The notes beneath the pieces were generated by a model that saw nothing but the letters and a program-made list of their open reading frames with translations, searched no databases and had not been told where the DNA came from. A stretch of DNA of 64,000 nt from RGIG3077 sp045541475. Lineage in GTDB: Bacteria; Bacillota; Clostridia; Oscillospirales; Ruminococcaceae. This document shows, in pieces, positions 1-8,838 of the stretch (position 1 is its first letter; every line of letters begins with the position of its first letter). The translations under genes and the position numbers were made by a program. The stretch covers positions 1 through 64,000 of the forward strand of contig JAZQJI010000022.1 of NCBI GenBank assembly GCA_045541475.1, written 5' to 3'.

Positions 1-16
1 GAGATTTGTCGATTTT

Positions 17-103
17 TGGTGCCGGTGGCGGGGGTCGAACCCGCACCCTGTCGCCAGGACCGGATTTTGAGTCCGGCACGTCTGCCAATTCCATCACACC
101 GGC
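17..103 (-). tRNA. tRNA-Leu (anticodon CAA), CCA encoded
   Basis: On the minus strand the acceptor stem GCCGGTG pairs with CACCGGC, followed by discriminator A and an encoded CCA. The anticodon stem CCGGA/TCCGG encloses the loop CTCAAAA, giving anticodon CAA, which reads UUG leucine codons. A long variable arm, as expected for tRNA-Leu, precedes a normal T-arm with GGTTCGACC. The gene is complete and about 87 nt with CCA. Confidence 0.95.
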
Positions 104-117
104 GAACACCATTAGGT

Positions 118-146
118 ATTTTACCACACCTAAATTAAAAAGTCAA
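118..146 (-). promoter_or_regulatory. promoter of tRNA-Leu
   Basis: Read on the minus strand: TTGACT (146-141), 17 bases, TAAAAT (123-118). It lies 15 bases upstream of the mature tRNA 5' end, so it very probably drives the tRNA. Confidence 0.75.
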
Positions 147-267
147 GAGGATTTTTTGAGTTTGCGTAATTTTTGGCATTGCACAGCGCAATTTTTTGCA
201 TTTGGTGTAACTTAGCACGCCGTTTACGCATAATATGATAAAAATTAATTGATTCAGGAGGGTTTTT

Positions 268-1308
268 ATGCAGTGTTTTCTCGGCGGGGTAACGCCAAAC
301 GGTTTTAAAAATGAATTTTCGGCAATTGCCGAGCGCAATGGATATTACGGCTATATTCTAAAAGGCGGTCCCGGTACGGGCAAATCAAGCCTGATGAAGC
401 GTCTGGCGGAAGAATATGGCGGTGAGTGCGATTTTTATTGTTGTTCTTCCGATTTAAACTCGCTTGATGCCGTTGTTTTTAAAGAAAAGGGGATTTATGT
501 TGCCGACGGCACCGCCCCTCACGTTATGGAGCCAAAGCACCCTGCGCTTGACGGTGAATATATAAATTTAGGTGATTTTTGGGACAAAAACAAAATAGCA
601 CCTCACAGGCAAGCGCTTGAATACTGCTTTGCGGAAAACGCGGCGTTTCACAAGCGTGCATCAAGGTTTGTAACAGCGGGTGCGGAGCTCTTCGGCGGTC
701 TTTATGATTACGCGCGTTCCTGTATTCTGGAAGAAAAGCTGCAGGCGTTTGCGCAGCGCTTTGCCCGAAAAATGCTTGGACGCAATGGCGAAATTGAAGG
801 TCAATGCGAAAACCGTCAGCTTTCGGCAATTACGCAAAGCGGTTATTTTACACAGGAAATTGACAAAAGCTATACCGTTGTTGCCGTTTGCGATGATTAC
901 TTTGCCGTTGGCGGAGAGCTTTTGCGAATGATTTGCGCTGAAGCGCTTAGCCGTGGACTTTTAGTTTATATTTCGCACTGCCGCCTTGTTACGTCAAACC
1001 CTATTGAAGCTGTGCTTATTCCCGAAAAGAATTTGGCGTTTTTAAGCGAAAACTTTCTTAACGCAAAGCATTATGAATGTTTGAAGAGGATTAACGGTAT
1101 GCGTTTTTACAACATGGCAAAAATTGCCGAGAAAAAACAGAAAATGGCGTTTGATAAATCCGCAGGGCTTGAACTTTGCGCCGAGGCGGCATCTTCAATT
1201 GCATCGGCACTGAGCGTGCATGATGAAATTGAAAAATACTACATCAACGCTATGGATTTTACCAAGGTTGACAAAGTTTATCGAAAAATACTTAAAAGCA
1301 TAAGCTGA
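268..1308 (+). CDS. P-loop ATPase of the PRK06851 type
   Basis: A 346-residue soluble protein with a clear Walker A motif GGPGTGKS at residues 33-40 near the N-terminus, so it should bind ATP or GTP. Overall sequence resembles the Clostridia/Bacilli PRK06851-like ATPases, whose function is not well established; that family link is from memory and not checked. The start ATG has AGGAGG about 6 bases upstream. It is a single-gene unit, convergent with the metallophosphoesterase and separated from it by a hairpin. No membrane segment or second recognisable domain is visible. Confidence 0.75.
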   Translation: MQCFLGGVTPNGFKNEFSAIAERNGYYGYILKGGPGTGKSSLMKRLAEEYGGECDFYCCSSDLNSLDAVVFKEKGIYVADGTAPHVMEPKHPALDGEYINLGDFWDKNKIAPHRQALEYCFAENAAFHKRASRFVTAGAELFGGLYDYARSCILEEKLQAFAQRFARKMLGRNGEIEGQCENRQLSAITQSGYFTQEIDKSYTVVAVCDDYFAVGGELLRMICAEALSRGLLVYISHCRLVTSNPIEAVLIPEKNLAFLSENFLNAKHYECLKRINGMRFYNMAKIAEKKQKMAFDKSAGLELCAEAASSIASALSVHDEIEKYYINAMDFTKVDKVYRKILKSIS

Positions 1309-1322
1309 AATTTTTAAAACAA

Positions 1323-1361
1323 AAGCCTTGCAATGCCGTAATATCAAGCGTTGCAAGGCTT
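1323..1361. terminator. bidirectional terminator between convergent genes
   Basis: An 11-bp perfect stem AAGCCTTGCAA (1323-1333) / TTGCAAGGCTT (1351-1361) lies between two convergent genes. A-rich sequence precedes it and T-rich sequence follows it, so it can serve both strands. Confidence 0.8.
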
Positions 1362-1369
1362 AAATTTAT

Positions 1370-2215
1370 TTATTCGTGATGAAGCGTTACACAAACGATT
1401 TCAGGGCGGTTGAAAATGCGCCACGGGAAACCGCTGTTGCCTATTCCTCGGGAAATATATTCTGTCATATTGCCGTAATCGTGTGCGCCTGCGGTGTATT
1501 CAGGCAAAATACCTTGGTCTGGCGCGTAAAGCCCCTGCGTAAACGGCAGCCTTATTTGACCGCCGTGCGCATGGCCGCAAAAGGCAATATCTGCGCCACA
1601 TTCGCTGTAATATGCTATTTCTTCAGGGTTGTGAGCCAAAAGCACACGCAAATCGCTTTCATCGGTTTGCGATATCAATTGTTCAAGCACGTTGCTTTGT
1701 ATTGAGTCGGCATCAAGACCGATAATGCTGATACTTTCACCGTTTTTTTCAACTTCAACCACTTTATCTTCAAGCAGAAAAATCTCTTCTTCAATGATTT
1801 TTTTGCGTACAAATTCGTATTCGTCCGTGCCTTTTTCGTGGTTGCCCGTTATGTAATATGTGGGAGCTATGCTTGCTGCGCCTTCAAGCAGTTCAAGACT
1901 GTTTTCGTATCCGCTGCGGTTTTTGTCAATAATATCGCCCGTAATCACAATAATATCGGGCTTTTGCTGTGATATAAGCTTTAAAATATCCTCTTGATTT
2001 TCGCCGCAATTTTTGTTGTGATAATCAGAAAGCTGCAATATTTTAAAGCCGTCAAACTCTTGCGGAACCTTACTGCTGTAATATTCATGCTCGGTAATTA
2101 CAATATCATTATTTTGCCAATGCGTAAATATACCAAACAATATTACCAAAAGTAAAATTATTATCCGTATGATTGCCTTTTTGCTTAAAGGCTTTTTTGT
2201 TGTATTTTGCTCCAT
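1370..2215 (-). CDS. membrane-anchored metallophosphoesterase (YkuE/YaeI-like)
   Basis: About 281 residues. One N-terminal transmembrane segment (an isoleucine/leucine run at roughly residues 15-32) is followed by a calcineurin-like phosphoesterase domain. The metal-binding blocks are visible in order: LSDYHN, GDIID, GNHEKG and GHAHGGQ. Members of this family hydrolyse phosphate esters, some of them UDP-sugar or lipid pyrophosphate bonds; the substrate here cannot be told. The ATG at 2215 is chosen over an upstream ATG at 2284 because AAAGG lies at the right distance before it and the protein then starts MEQNTTKK. Confidence 0.85.
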   Translation of the reverse strand: MEQNTTKKPLSKKAIIRIIILLLVILFGIFTHWQNNDIVITEHEYYSSKVPQEFDGFKILQLSDYHNKNCGENQEDILKLISQQKPDIIVITGDIIDKNRSGYENSLELLEGAASIAPTYYITGNHEKGTDEYEFVRKKIIEEEIFLLEDKVVEVEKNGESISIIGLDADSIQSNVLEQLISQTDESDLRVLLAHNPEEIAYYSECGADIAFCGHAHGGQIRLPFTQGLYAPDQGILPEYTAGAHDYGNMTEYISRGIGNSGFPWRIFNRPEIVCVTLHHE

Positions 2216-2369
2216 AAATTCTACCTTTTGAAATAAATGTTTTTTATTATACCAATAGTAAATATTTGCGCAAGATATCTGCACTATTTATATGCGTTAT
2301 GTTTGTTTTTTTATTATAATATTGCACGAAAAAAATGTCAACAACGGCTCAACAAAATAAAAAAATCTG

Positions 2370-2398
2370 TTGAAAAACTGCTTGATTTGTGTTATTAT
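2370..2398 (+). promoter_or_regulatory. promoter upstream of the DUF3592-like gene and lepA
   Basis: TTGAAA (2370-2375), 17 bases, TATTAT (2393-2398), about 58 bases before the ATG at 2456. It probably starts the transcript that runs through lepA. Confidence 0.6.
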
Positions 2399-2455
2399 AA
2401 AATGTATATGTTTTTACATAGGTAAGTGGATTTGATATAGAAAGGAATATTGAAT

Positions 2456-3073
2456 ATGAAAAAGGGAAATTCAGCATTAATATTTGCAGGTGTAATTTTT
2501 GCAGGTGTAGGCTTGTTGTTTTTTGTAATAGGTGCGTGGATGGCATTTTTTATCGACCGCAATTCACCTGCGCTGCAAACTGATAGCCCTACGGGCGTAG
2601 GAATATTTATAATGCTTTTCAGTTGTATTTTTATTGCCGCAGGCGTTTGGCAGATTGTAAAGCAGGTAAAATCAATTGCAAAGGCAAAACGTATGCTTGA
2701 AGAAGGCAGAATGTACTGGGCTGAGGTTTCAAGCATCAACCAGAATACAAGCGTAAGAATTAACGGCAGGTCACCTTATTACGTTGAGTGTTGGTGTGAA
2801 GACGAAATGGGCTTGTGCCGCAATTTTACAAGTGATGAAGTTATGCAGCTGCCTTCAATGTTAAGCTTTGGCGCAAAGGTTGCGGTTTACGTAAACCCTG
2901 ATGACAGCGAGGAATATTACGTTGATTTGAGCAAATTTCAGCCTGCACCGCCGCAAAATATGCAGGGTATGTATGGCATGAATAATATGTATAACAACAA
3001 CGGTATGTACGGCAACGGTATGTATGGCAATGATATGTACAACAACTCAAACAACAATTATTATCACGAATAA
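2456..3073 (+). CDS. DUF3592-like membrane protein with Asn/Gly/Met/Tyr-rich tail
   Basis: 205 residues. Two transmembrane helices (about residues 6-28 and 44-66) precede a soluble domain with the pattern seen in DUF3592 proteins (a strand-rich block with VAVYVNPDD). The last 40 residues repeat MYGN/MYNN-type units, a low-complexity tail. The ATG at 2456 is preferred over a TTG two codons upstream because AAAGGA then sits 9 bases away. The lepA start follows 17 bases after the stop, so the two are probably co-transcribed. Function unknown. Confidence 0.7.
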   Translation: MKKGNSALIFAGVIFAGVGLLFFVIGAWMAFFIDRNSPALQTDSPTGVGIFIMLFSCIFIAAGVWQIVKQVKSIAKAKRMLEEGRMYWAEVSSINQNTSVRINGRSPYYVECWCEDEMGLCRNFTSDEVMQLPSMLSFGAKVAVYVNPDDSEEYYVDLSKFQPAPPQNMQGMYGMNNMYNNNGMYGNGMYGNDMYNNSNNNYYHE

Positions 3074-3090
3074 AAAAGGAGAGCAAAGCT

Positions 3091-4893
3091 TTGGCTAACG
3101 ATAAAATAAGGAATTTTTGCATTATAGCGCACATCGACCACGGCAAATCAACCCTTGCCGACAGATTGCTTGAGGAAACTTCAACAGTCGCTGCAAGAGA
3201 TATGGAAGAGCAGTTGCTTGATAACATGGATATTGAGCGTGAAAGAGGCATTACCATAAAGGCACGTGCGGTGCGCCTTGTTTATAACGCAGATGACGGC
3301 GAGGAGTATATATTCAATCTTATAGATACCCCCGGTCACGTAGACTTTAACTATGAGGTTTCTCGTTCCTTGGCTGCTTGCGAGGGCGCAATACTTGTTG
3401 TTGATGCTTCGCAGGGAATTGAAGCGCAGACGCTTGCAAATACCTATCTTGCAATTGAGCACGACCTTGAGGTTCTGCCCGTTGTTAATAAGATAGACTT
3501 GCCTTCGGCAAATCCTGAGGTGGTTTGTGAGGAGATTGAAAACATCATCGGCATACCCGCAATGGATGCGCCCCGTATTTCTGCAAAGACAGGTCTTAAC
3601 ATCAAGGAAGTTTTAGAACGTGTTGTTAAAGATGTGCCCGCACCGCAAGGTGATGAAAACGCACCCTTGCAAGCATTGATTTTCGATAGCTATTACGATG
3701 CATACAAGGGCGTAATTATTTATATAAGAGTAAAACAGGGTACGGTAAAAATCGGCGATACAATTAAGCTTATGGCAACCGGTGCGCAGTTTACCGTTGT
3801 TGAAGCAGGCTTTATGACAGCTTCTGACCTTATCAACAAGGGCAGCTTGTGCGCGGGCGAGGTTGGCTACATTGCCGCTTCTATCAAGAGCATTGCGGAT
3901 ACCCGTGTTGGCGATACAGTAACCCTTGCAGAAAATCCCTGCGATGAGGCTTTGCCGGGTTACCGAAAGGTAAACCCCATGGTTTTCTCGGGTATTTATC
4001 CTGCTGATGGTGCAAAATACGGCGATTTGCGTGAAGCGCTTGAAAAATTGCAGCTTAATGATGCTTCGCTCTCTTTCGAGCCCGAAACATCAACGGCATT
4101 GGGCTTTGGTTTCCGCTGCGGATTTTTGGGATTGCTTCACATGGAGATTATTCAGGAACGTCTTGAGCGTGAATATAATCTTGATTTGATAACAACCGCG
4201 CCTTCAGTTATATACAAGGTTCTGATGACAAGCGGTGAGGAAGTTTACATTGATAACCCCTTGAACTTCCCTGACCCTGCACTTATCGATACCGCTATGG
4301 AGCCAATGGTAAAGGCGGAAATTCTTTCGCCTTCCGATTTTGTGGGAAATATTATGGAGCTTTGTCAGGAAAGACGAGGCGTTTTTAAGGATATGCAGTA
4401 TCTTGATGAAACCCGTGTGGCTATTCACTATGAATTGCCCTTGAACGAAATCGTTTATGACTTTTTCGATGCGTTAAAATCCAAAACAAAGGGCTATGCT
4501 TCGTTTGATTACGAGCTTATGGGATACGTAGCATCGAAGCTTGTTAAGCTTGATATTCTGCTCAATGGTGATGTTGTCGATGCGCTTTCGTTCATCGTGC
4601 ATACCGATAAAGCCTACGGCAGAGCGAGAAAAATAGTTGAAAAGCTTAAAGAAAATATTCCTCGTCAGCTGTTTGAAATTCCCGTACAGGCGGCTATCGG
4701 CGGAAAGATTATTGCAAGAGAAACCGTAAAGGCAATGCGCAAGGACGTACTGGCAAAGTGCTACGGCGGCGATATCACAAGAAAGAAAAAGCTGCTTGAA
4801 AAGCAGAAAGAGGGCAAAAAGCGTATGCGTTCCTTAGGTACGGTAGAAGTTCCGCAGGAAGCATTTATGAGCGTTTTGAAGCTTGATGAATAA
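3091..4893 (+). CDS. lepA: elongation factor 4 (LepA), ribosome back-translocase GTPase
   Basis: 600 residues, the usual LepA length. The GTPase domain starts with FCIIAHIDHGKST (G1), then the switch I region RERGIT, DTPGHVD (G3) and NKIDLP (G4). EF-G-like domains follow, and the C-terminus has the characteristic basic KKKLLEKQKEGKKRM segment. LepA acts on stalled or mistranslocated ribosomes. The start is a TTG with AAGGAG 8 bases upstream, giving MANDKIRNF. The next gene starts 15 bases after the stop. Confidence 0.97.
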   Translation: MANDKIRNFCIIAHIDHGKSTLADRLLEETSTVAARDMEEQLLDNMDIERERGITIKARAVRLVYNADDGEEYIFNLIDTPGHVDFNYEVSRSLAACEGAILVVDASQGIEAQTLANTYLAIEHDLEVLPVVNKIDLPSANPEVVCEEIENIIGIPAMDAPRISAKTGLNIKEVLERVVKDVPAPQGDENAPLQALIFDSYYDAYKGVIIYIRVKQGTVKIGDTIKLMATGAQFTVVEAGFMTASDLINKGSLCAGEVGYIAASIKSIADTRVGDTVTLAENPCDEALPGYRKVNPMVFSGIYPADGAKYGDLREALEKLQLNDASLSFEPETSTALGFGFRCGFLGLLHMEIIQERLEREYNLDLITTAPSVIYKVLMTSGEEVYIDNPLNFPDPALIDTAMEPMVKAEILSPSDFVGNIMELCQERRGVFKDMQYLDETRVAIHYELPLNEIVYDFFDALKSKTKGYASFDYELMGYVASKLVKLDILLNGDVVDALSFIVHTDKAYGRARKIVEKLKENIPRQLFEIPVQAAIGGKIIARETVKAMRKDVLAKCYGGDITRKKKLLEKQKEGKKRMRSLGTVEVPQEAFMSVLKLDE

Positions 4894-4908
4894 AAGGAAA
4901 AGGGATTT

Positions 4909-5403
4909 ATGAACAGGGAAGAACTAAAAAAAGCCCGTATGCAGCGTGATTTGGAAGAAAAAGAAATGCTGCCCCCCATAAACGAAGGTCATTCCATGGC
5001 GTTTTCGGCGATAGCCATTGTTGTAATGAGCGTTGGTTTTCAGATTTTGCATTGGTATTTGTACGAAATGTTTAATTTTGATATGCGATTGCTGTGTGTA
5101 ACGCCGCTGCCGCTTGTGCTTGCCTACTTTGCCGTTATGCGTGATACAGGTGTGGGGCATACCTTGCCCAAAAGGTTTATATTCGCCTTTAGCTGCGTTG
5201 CGCCTTTGGTGCTTGGCTTGGTTTTAAGTGTTGTTTGCTATTTTAACAACCCCAATTTAAGCATTTTTACGGGTGAAGTAAGCGATGCTGACACAAAGGT
5301 TAACGTAACAATTGCGCTTTACTCGTTCCGCGTGGCACTAACATCGCTTTATTTAACAGTTTGCGCATTGCTGATACACGTTTTTTCAAAGCTTAAAAAT
5401 TAG
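4909..5403 (+). CDS. small membrane protein of unknown function
   Basis: 164 residues with a charged N-terminus rich in Lys, Glu and Arg (about residues 1-25), followed by four hydrophobic segments (approximately 28-50, 60-77, 90-112 and 138-158). It starts 15 bases after lepA with a ribosome site AAAGGAAAAGGG, so it is probably in the lepA transcript. I do not recognise the family. No catalytic motif is seen. Confidence 0.65.
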   Translation: MNREELKKARMQRDLEEKEMLPPINEGHSMAFSAIAIVVMSVGFQILHWYLYEMFNFDMRLLCVTPLPLVLAYFAVMRDTGVGHTLPKRFIFAFSCVAPLVLGLVLSVVCYFNNPNLSIFTGEVSDADTKVNVTIALYSFRVALTSLYLTVCALLIHVFSKLKN

Positions 5404-5468
5404 CAAATGCGGACAATGTAAAAATTAAGGGTATATTATTTACAATATTTGCAAGAAATAAGCGAAAA

Positions 5469-5496
5469 TTGCCGATATAATATTAAAGTGTATAAT
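5469..5496 (+). promoter_or_regulatory. probable pduL promoter
   Basis: TTGCCG (5469-5474), 16 bases, TATAAT (5491-5496), 28 bases before the pduL ATG and just upstream of its GGAGG ribosome site. The -35 box is imperfect. Confidence 0.5.
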
Positions 5497-5523
5497 AAAA
5501 TTATTTTTTCGGAGGAAAAATAT

Positions 5524-6105
5524 ATGTCAAAAGAATTTATTGTAGAAACATCTGCAAGACACGTGCACGTTACACAGGAACATCTTGAAATACTTTTTGG
5601 TGAAGGCGCAAAGCTTACACACAAAAAGGACCTTTCTCAGCCGGGCCAGTTTGCCTGCGAAGAGAGAGTTACAATTGTAGGACCTAAAAAGGAGCTTGCA
5701 GGCGTATCCATTCTCGGACCGGTTCGTCCTGCTACACAGGTTGAACTTTCCGCAACAGATGCACGTTCAATCGGCGTTGCAGCACCTATCAGAGAATCGG
5801 GCGACATTGAAAATTCTGGCGCTTGCAAAATTGTTGGACCTTGCGGCGAGGTTGAAATCGAGCAGGGCGTTATCGTTGCTAAAAGACACATTCACCTTAC
5901 ACCTGCAGACGCTGAAGAGCTTGGTGTTAAGGATAAGGAAATTGTTTGGGTTAAGGTTGAATCTGCTGACAGAAAGATTATCTTCGGCGATGTAGTATGC
6001 CGTGTTCACGATAATTTTGCAAGAGCTATGCATATTGATACAGATGAATCAAACGCAGTATGCGCAGCAAGAGATGCAGTTGGCACAATCGTTAAGGTTG
6101 ACTAA
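5524..6105 (+). CDS. pduL: phosphate acyltransferase PduL (phosphotransacetylase)
   Basis: 193 residues. PduL interconverts acyl-CoA and acyl phosphate using zinc held by histidines. The two diagnostic histidine blocks are present: SARHVHVT near residue 11 and AKRHIHLT in the second half. There is no N-terminal microcompartment-targeting extension, and no shell protein genes are nearby, so the likely job is housekeeping acetyl-CoA to acetyl phosphate conversion downstream of pyruvate:ferredoxin oxidoreductase. The ATG at 5524, with GGAGG 9 bases upstream, is chosen over an earlier ORF start. It is followed by a terminator. Confidence 0.9.
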   Translation: MSKEFIVETSARHVHVTQEHLEILFGEGAKLTHKKDLSQPGQFACEERVTIVGPKKELAGVSILGPVRPATQVELSATDARSIGVAAPIRESGDIENSGACKIVGPCGEVEIEQGVIVAKRHIHLTPADAEELGVKDKEIVWVKVESADRKIIFGDVVCRVHDNFARAMHIDTDESNAVCAARDAVGTIVKVD

Positions 6106-6131
6106 TCCGTACTGAATTTATACATAATAAA

Positions 6132-6178
6132 TACGCCGTAAAGCATAATACTTTGCGGCGTAAAATTATATTTTTTTG
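6132..6178 (+). terminator. terminator after pduL
   Basis: A 12-bp stem TACGCCGTAAAG (6132-6143) / CTTTGCGGCGTA (6151-6162) with one T-G pair, then a T-rich run to about 6177. The run ends right at the GAGG ribosome site of pncB. Confidence 0.75.
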
Positions 6179-6189
6179 AGGTTTTGATT

Positions 6190-7629
6190 ATGGTTAAGCG
6201 AAATTTAAGCATGCTTATGGATTTTTACGAGCTGACAATGGCAAACGGCTTTTTTGAAAACGGCAAGGCACATCAGATTGTTTATTTTGATATGTTTTTC
6301 AGAAGAAATCCTGAAAATGCAGGTCTTGCAATTTGCGCAGGACTTGAGCAGGTGATTGATTATCTTGAAAACCTTGAATTTACAGCTGATGACATCGCAT
6401 TTTTGCGTAAAAAGGGGATTTTTTGCGAGGAGTTTTTGCAATATCTGGCGAATTTTAAATTTACCTGCGATGTGTGGGCTGTACCCGAAGGTACGCCGAT
6501 TTTTCCGGGAGAGCCGATTGTTACCGTAAGGGGTGAAGCGGCACAAGCACAGCTTATTGAAACAATGCTGCTTTTAACGATAAATCATCAATCGCTGATA
6601 GCCACAAAGGCAAACAGAATAGTGCGTGCCGCGAAAGGCAGACCCGTAATGGAATTTGGCTCTCGCAGGGCGCAGGGCTGGGACGGAGCGGTTTACGGCG
6701 CGCGCGCAGCTTACATTGCAGGCTGCTGCGGTACTGCTTGTACCGTTTGTGAGCAGGATTTTGGCATTAAGGCACTTGGCACAATGGCACACAGCTGGGT
6801 GCAGCTTTTTGAAAGCGAGCTTGAAGCTTTCAGAGCGTATGCAAAGGTTTATCCCGATGCCTGCACACTGCTGGTTGATACCTACAACACGTTAAAATCG
6901 GGTGTGCCCAATGCAATTACCGTGTTTAACGAGCTTAAAGCCAAGGGTTATGGCAATTTTGCAATAAGAATAGACAGCGGCGACATTGCATATTTAACAT
7001 CAAAAGCAAGAAAACTGCTTGACGATGCCGATTTGCAGGATTGCAAAATCGTAATTTCCAATTCTCTTGATGAATATATCATAAACGATATTATATTGCA
7101 GGGTGCAAGTGTGGATAGCTTTGGTGTGGGCGAAAGGCTGATAACAAGCAGCAGCGAACCCGTTTTTGGGGGGGTTTACAAGCTTGTTGCCGTTGAAGAA
7201 AAGGGCGGAATTATCCCAAGAATAAAGCTTTCGGACAATGCCGCAAAAATCACCAACCCTGCGTATAAAGAAGTCTGGCGTTTGTTTGATAACGAAACAG
7301 GCAATGCTCTTGCCGATGTGCTTACCCTTGCAGGTGAAGTTATTGATGATAAAAAGCCATACGAAATTTTTGATCCCGAATACACCTACAAACGCAAGGT
7401 GCTTACAAACTTTACGGCAAAAAAGCTTCTTGTGCCGATTTTTGTTAAGGGCAAGTGCGTTTACAGCCGCCCTGATATTAACGAAATTAAGGATTATTGC
7501 AAGACAGCGCTTGATACTATCTGGAAAGAAGTAAAGCGCTTTGAAAATCCGCATAAATATTATGTCGATTTATCGCAGAAGCTGTGGGATATAAAACAGC
7601 ACATGCTGATGGGCAAAACAATCAGATAA
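6190..7629 (+). CDS. pncB: nicotinate phosphoribosyltransferase
   Basis: 479 residues, normal for the Gram-positive form. It converts nicotinate and PRPP (with ATP) to nicotinate mononucleotide in NAD salvage. The opening DFYELTMANG, the block EFGSRRAQGWDGA and the IRIDSGD segment are typical of the family. The ATG at 6190 is preferred over a TTG two codons earlier because GAGG then lies 8 bases upstream. A strong hairpin follows 7 bases after the stop. Confidence 0.93.
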   Translation: MVKRNLSMLMDFYELTMANGFFENGKAHQIVYFDMFFRRNPENAGLAICAGLEQVIDYLENLEFTADDIAFLRKKGIFCEEFLQYLANFKFTCDVWAVPEGTPIFPGEPIVTVRGEAAQAQLIETMLLLTINHQSLIATKANRIVRAAKGRPVMEFGSRRAQGWDGAVYGARAAYIAGCCGTACTVCEQDFGIKALGTMAHSWVQLFESELEAFRAYAKVYPDACTLLVDTYNTLKSGVPNAITVFNELKAKGYGNFAIRIDSGDIAYLTSKARKLLDDADLQDCKIVISNSLDEYIINDIILQGASVDSFGVGERLITSSSEPVFGGVYKLVAVEEKGGIIPRIKLSDNAAKITNPAYKEVWRLFDNETGNALADVLTLAGEVIDDKKPYEIFDPEYTYKRKVLTNFTAKKLLVPIFVKGKCVYSRPDINEIKDYCKTALDTIWKEVKRFENPHKYYVDLSQKLWDIKQHMLMGKTIR

Positions 7630-7635
7630 AAAAAT

Positions 7636-7665
7636 AACTGCCTTCGGAAATTTCCGAGGGCAGTT
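7636..7665. terminator. terminator between convergent pncB and lipoprotein gene
   Basis: A 15-bp self-complementary stem from AACTGCCTTCGG to CCGAGGGCAGTT with one T-G pair and almost no loop, between two convergent genes. It can act on both strands. Confidence 0.7.
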
Positions 7666-7695
7666 TGCGTTGTAAGCCGTAATTTTATTTAATGA

Positions 7696-8346
7696 TTACT
7701 GAGCGTTGAAAAGCAAAAGACCATTTTCTTCAACAGCCTCACTGCCCTCAACATCAACAAGCTCAAGCACGTCGCTGTCAAAGCAAAGTGTAAATTCAAA
7801 AGTTGAGCAGTAATTCATATTTGCGAGAGTTACGGGGATTTCGATTGTATCACCTGCGTTTGCGCCTACCGTATCAACAAGAAGAGCAGCATTAGCGGGT
7901 GCTGTTGCCTGTGAGCTTTCGCCGCCGATATTTGCGCCGCCTGCAACGATTTCAACGTCAACCATTGAAAAAGTTTCGTCAGCTACAACAATATCTCCGC
8001 CGATTGTTACTTCGCTTAAACCGTTAGCGGCGCCATCCTTAACGTTGAAAACTACTGTAAAAATTTCAGCGTTGCCTGCAATGTCAGCAGAAGATGTCCA
8101 AACGATTTTTGCGCTTCCGCTTGATTCGATAGCGGGTGCGTCATCTGTCTGGGGGGTTGAATTTGCATTTGCATCAGTATTGGCGCTTGTATCTGCAGTT
8201 GATGCAGAATCAGCAGAGCTGTTTGCGGTTGAGGATGCAGCAGATGTTGAATCAGAAGTGTCGCTTCTGTTGCCGCAAGCTGCAAAGGAAGTTGCCGAAA
8301 CGCAAAGTGCGAGTGCAACGAGAATTTTCATGATATTCTTTTTCAT
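7696..8346 (-). CDS. lipoprotein with two half-cohesin segments in swapped order
   Basis: 216 residues. A lipoprotein signal (hydrophobic 7-20, lipobox ending AAC at Cys24) is followed by a Ser/Thr/Ala/Asp-rich spacer (25-76). Residues 77-142 (from SAKIVW through FTVVFNVKDGA to the last strand) resemble the C-terminal half of a cohesin. Residues 154-216 (VDTVGANAGDTIEIPVTL, then FDSDVLELVDV, ending LLFNAQ) resemble the N-terminal half. The halves are therefore in reversed order, as if circularly permuted or left by an out-of-register deletion in a multi-cohesin gene. AAAGGAG lies 8 bases before the ATG. It may display a dockerin-binding module on the membrane, or be non-binding; not decidable here. 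Confidence 0.7.
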   Translation of the reverse strand: MKKNIMKILVALALCVSATSFAACGNRSDTSDSTSAASSTANSSADSASTADTSANTDANANSTPQTDDAPAIESSGSAKIVWTSSADIAGNAEIFTVVFNVKDGAANGLSEVTIGGDIVVADETFSMVDVEIVAGGANIGGESSQATAPANAALLVDTVGANAGDTIEIPVTLANMNYCSTFEFTLCFDSDVLELVDVEGSEAVEENGLLLFNAQ

Positions 8347-8389
8347 TTTGTTTACTCCTTTATTTTAGTAAAAAATAAAACACACCGTA

Positions 8390-8418
8390 ATTATACAGCA
8401 AAAAAACTGCCATGTCAA
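8390..8418 (-). promoter_or_regulatory. promoter of the lipoprotein gene
   Basis: On the minus strand: TTGACA (8418-8413), 17 bases, TATAAT (8395-8390), a perfect consensus 44 bases before the start codon. Confidence 0.85.
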
Positions 8419-8613
8419 GCGTGATGTTCAATTTAAGCGTGTGCATATTTTGCACAAAAAAATTTGCATCTTGATATTTTTGGCAAAAGTTAATCAATAA
8501 TCAGATAAAGGTGAAAATTTTGGGCAAAGCTGCGGCTTGTTTGCAAAATGTACAATCAAAAGGCAAAAAAACACGATTTGTCCGCTAAAAATCACGAAAA
8601 TAAAGTTTATCTA

Positions 8614-8642
8614 TTGACACGGCATACGTCATGTGTTATAAT
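8614..8642 (+). promoter_or_regulatory. rpoBC promoter
   Basis: TTGACA (8614-8619), 17 bases, TATAAT (8637-8642), perfect consensus. It leaves a leader of about 190 bases before rpoB. The leader holds the direct repeat GATAGTAT (twice), and an A/T hairpin AGTATTTTTT/AAAAAATACT near 8716-8740. The remainder of the 490-base gap between the lipoprotein gene and rpoB shows only the two divergent promoters. Confidence 0.85.
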
Positions 8643-8838
8643 TCAATAATGTATCATCGGATAGTATCGATTGAATTAAGCATGATAGTATATCATACAT
8701 TTTAAAAGCTGTCAAGTATTTTTTAAAAAAAATACTGCCGGTGATAAAATTAAAAAATAATTACGCTTTAATTGCCGTGCAAAAATCAGTTTTTGTTTTG
8801 GCAAAGCGTTTATTGAACATCAAGGAGGAAAAGAGCCT

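Noticed and set aside
8643..8838. Ribosomal protein L10-type leader or riboswitch before rpoB.
   Set aside because: Only AT-rich short repeats and one A/T hairpin are visible; no known leader motif is recognisable.
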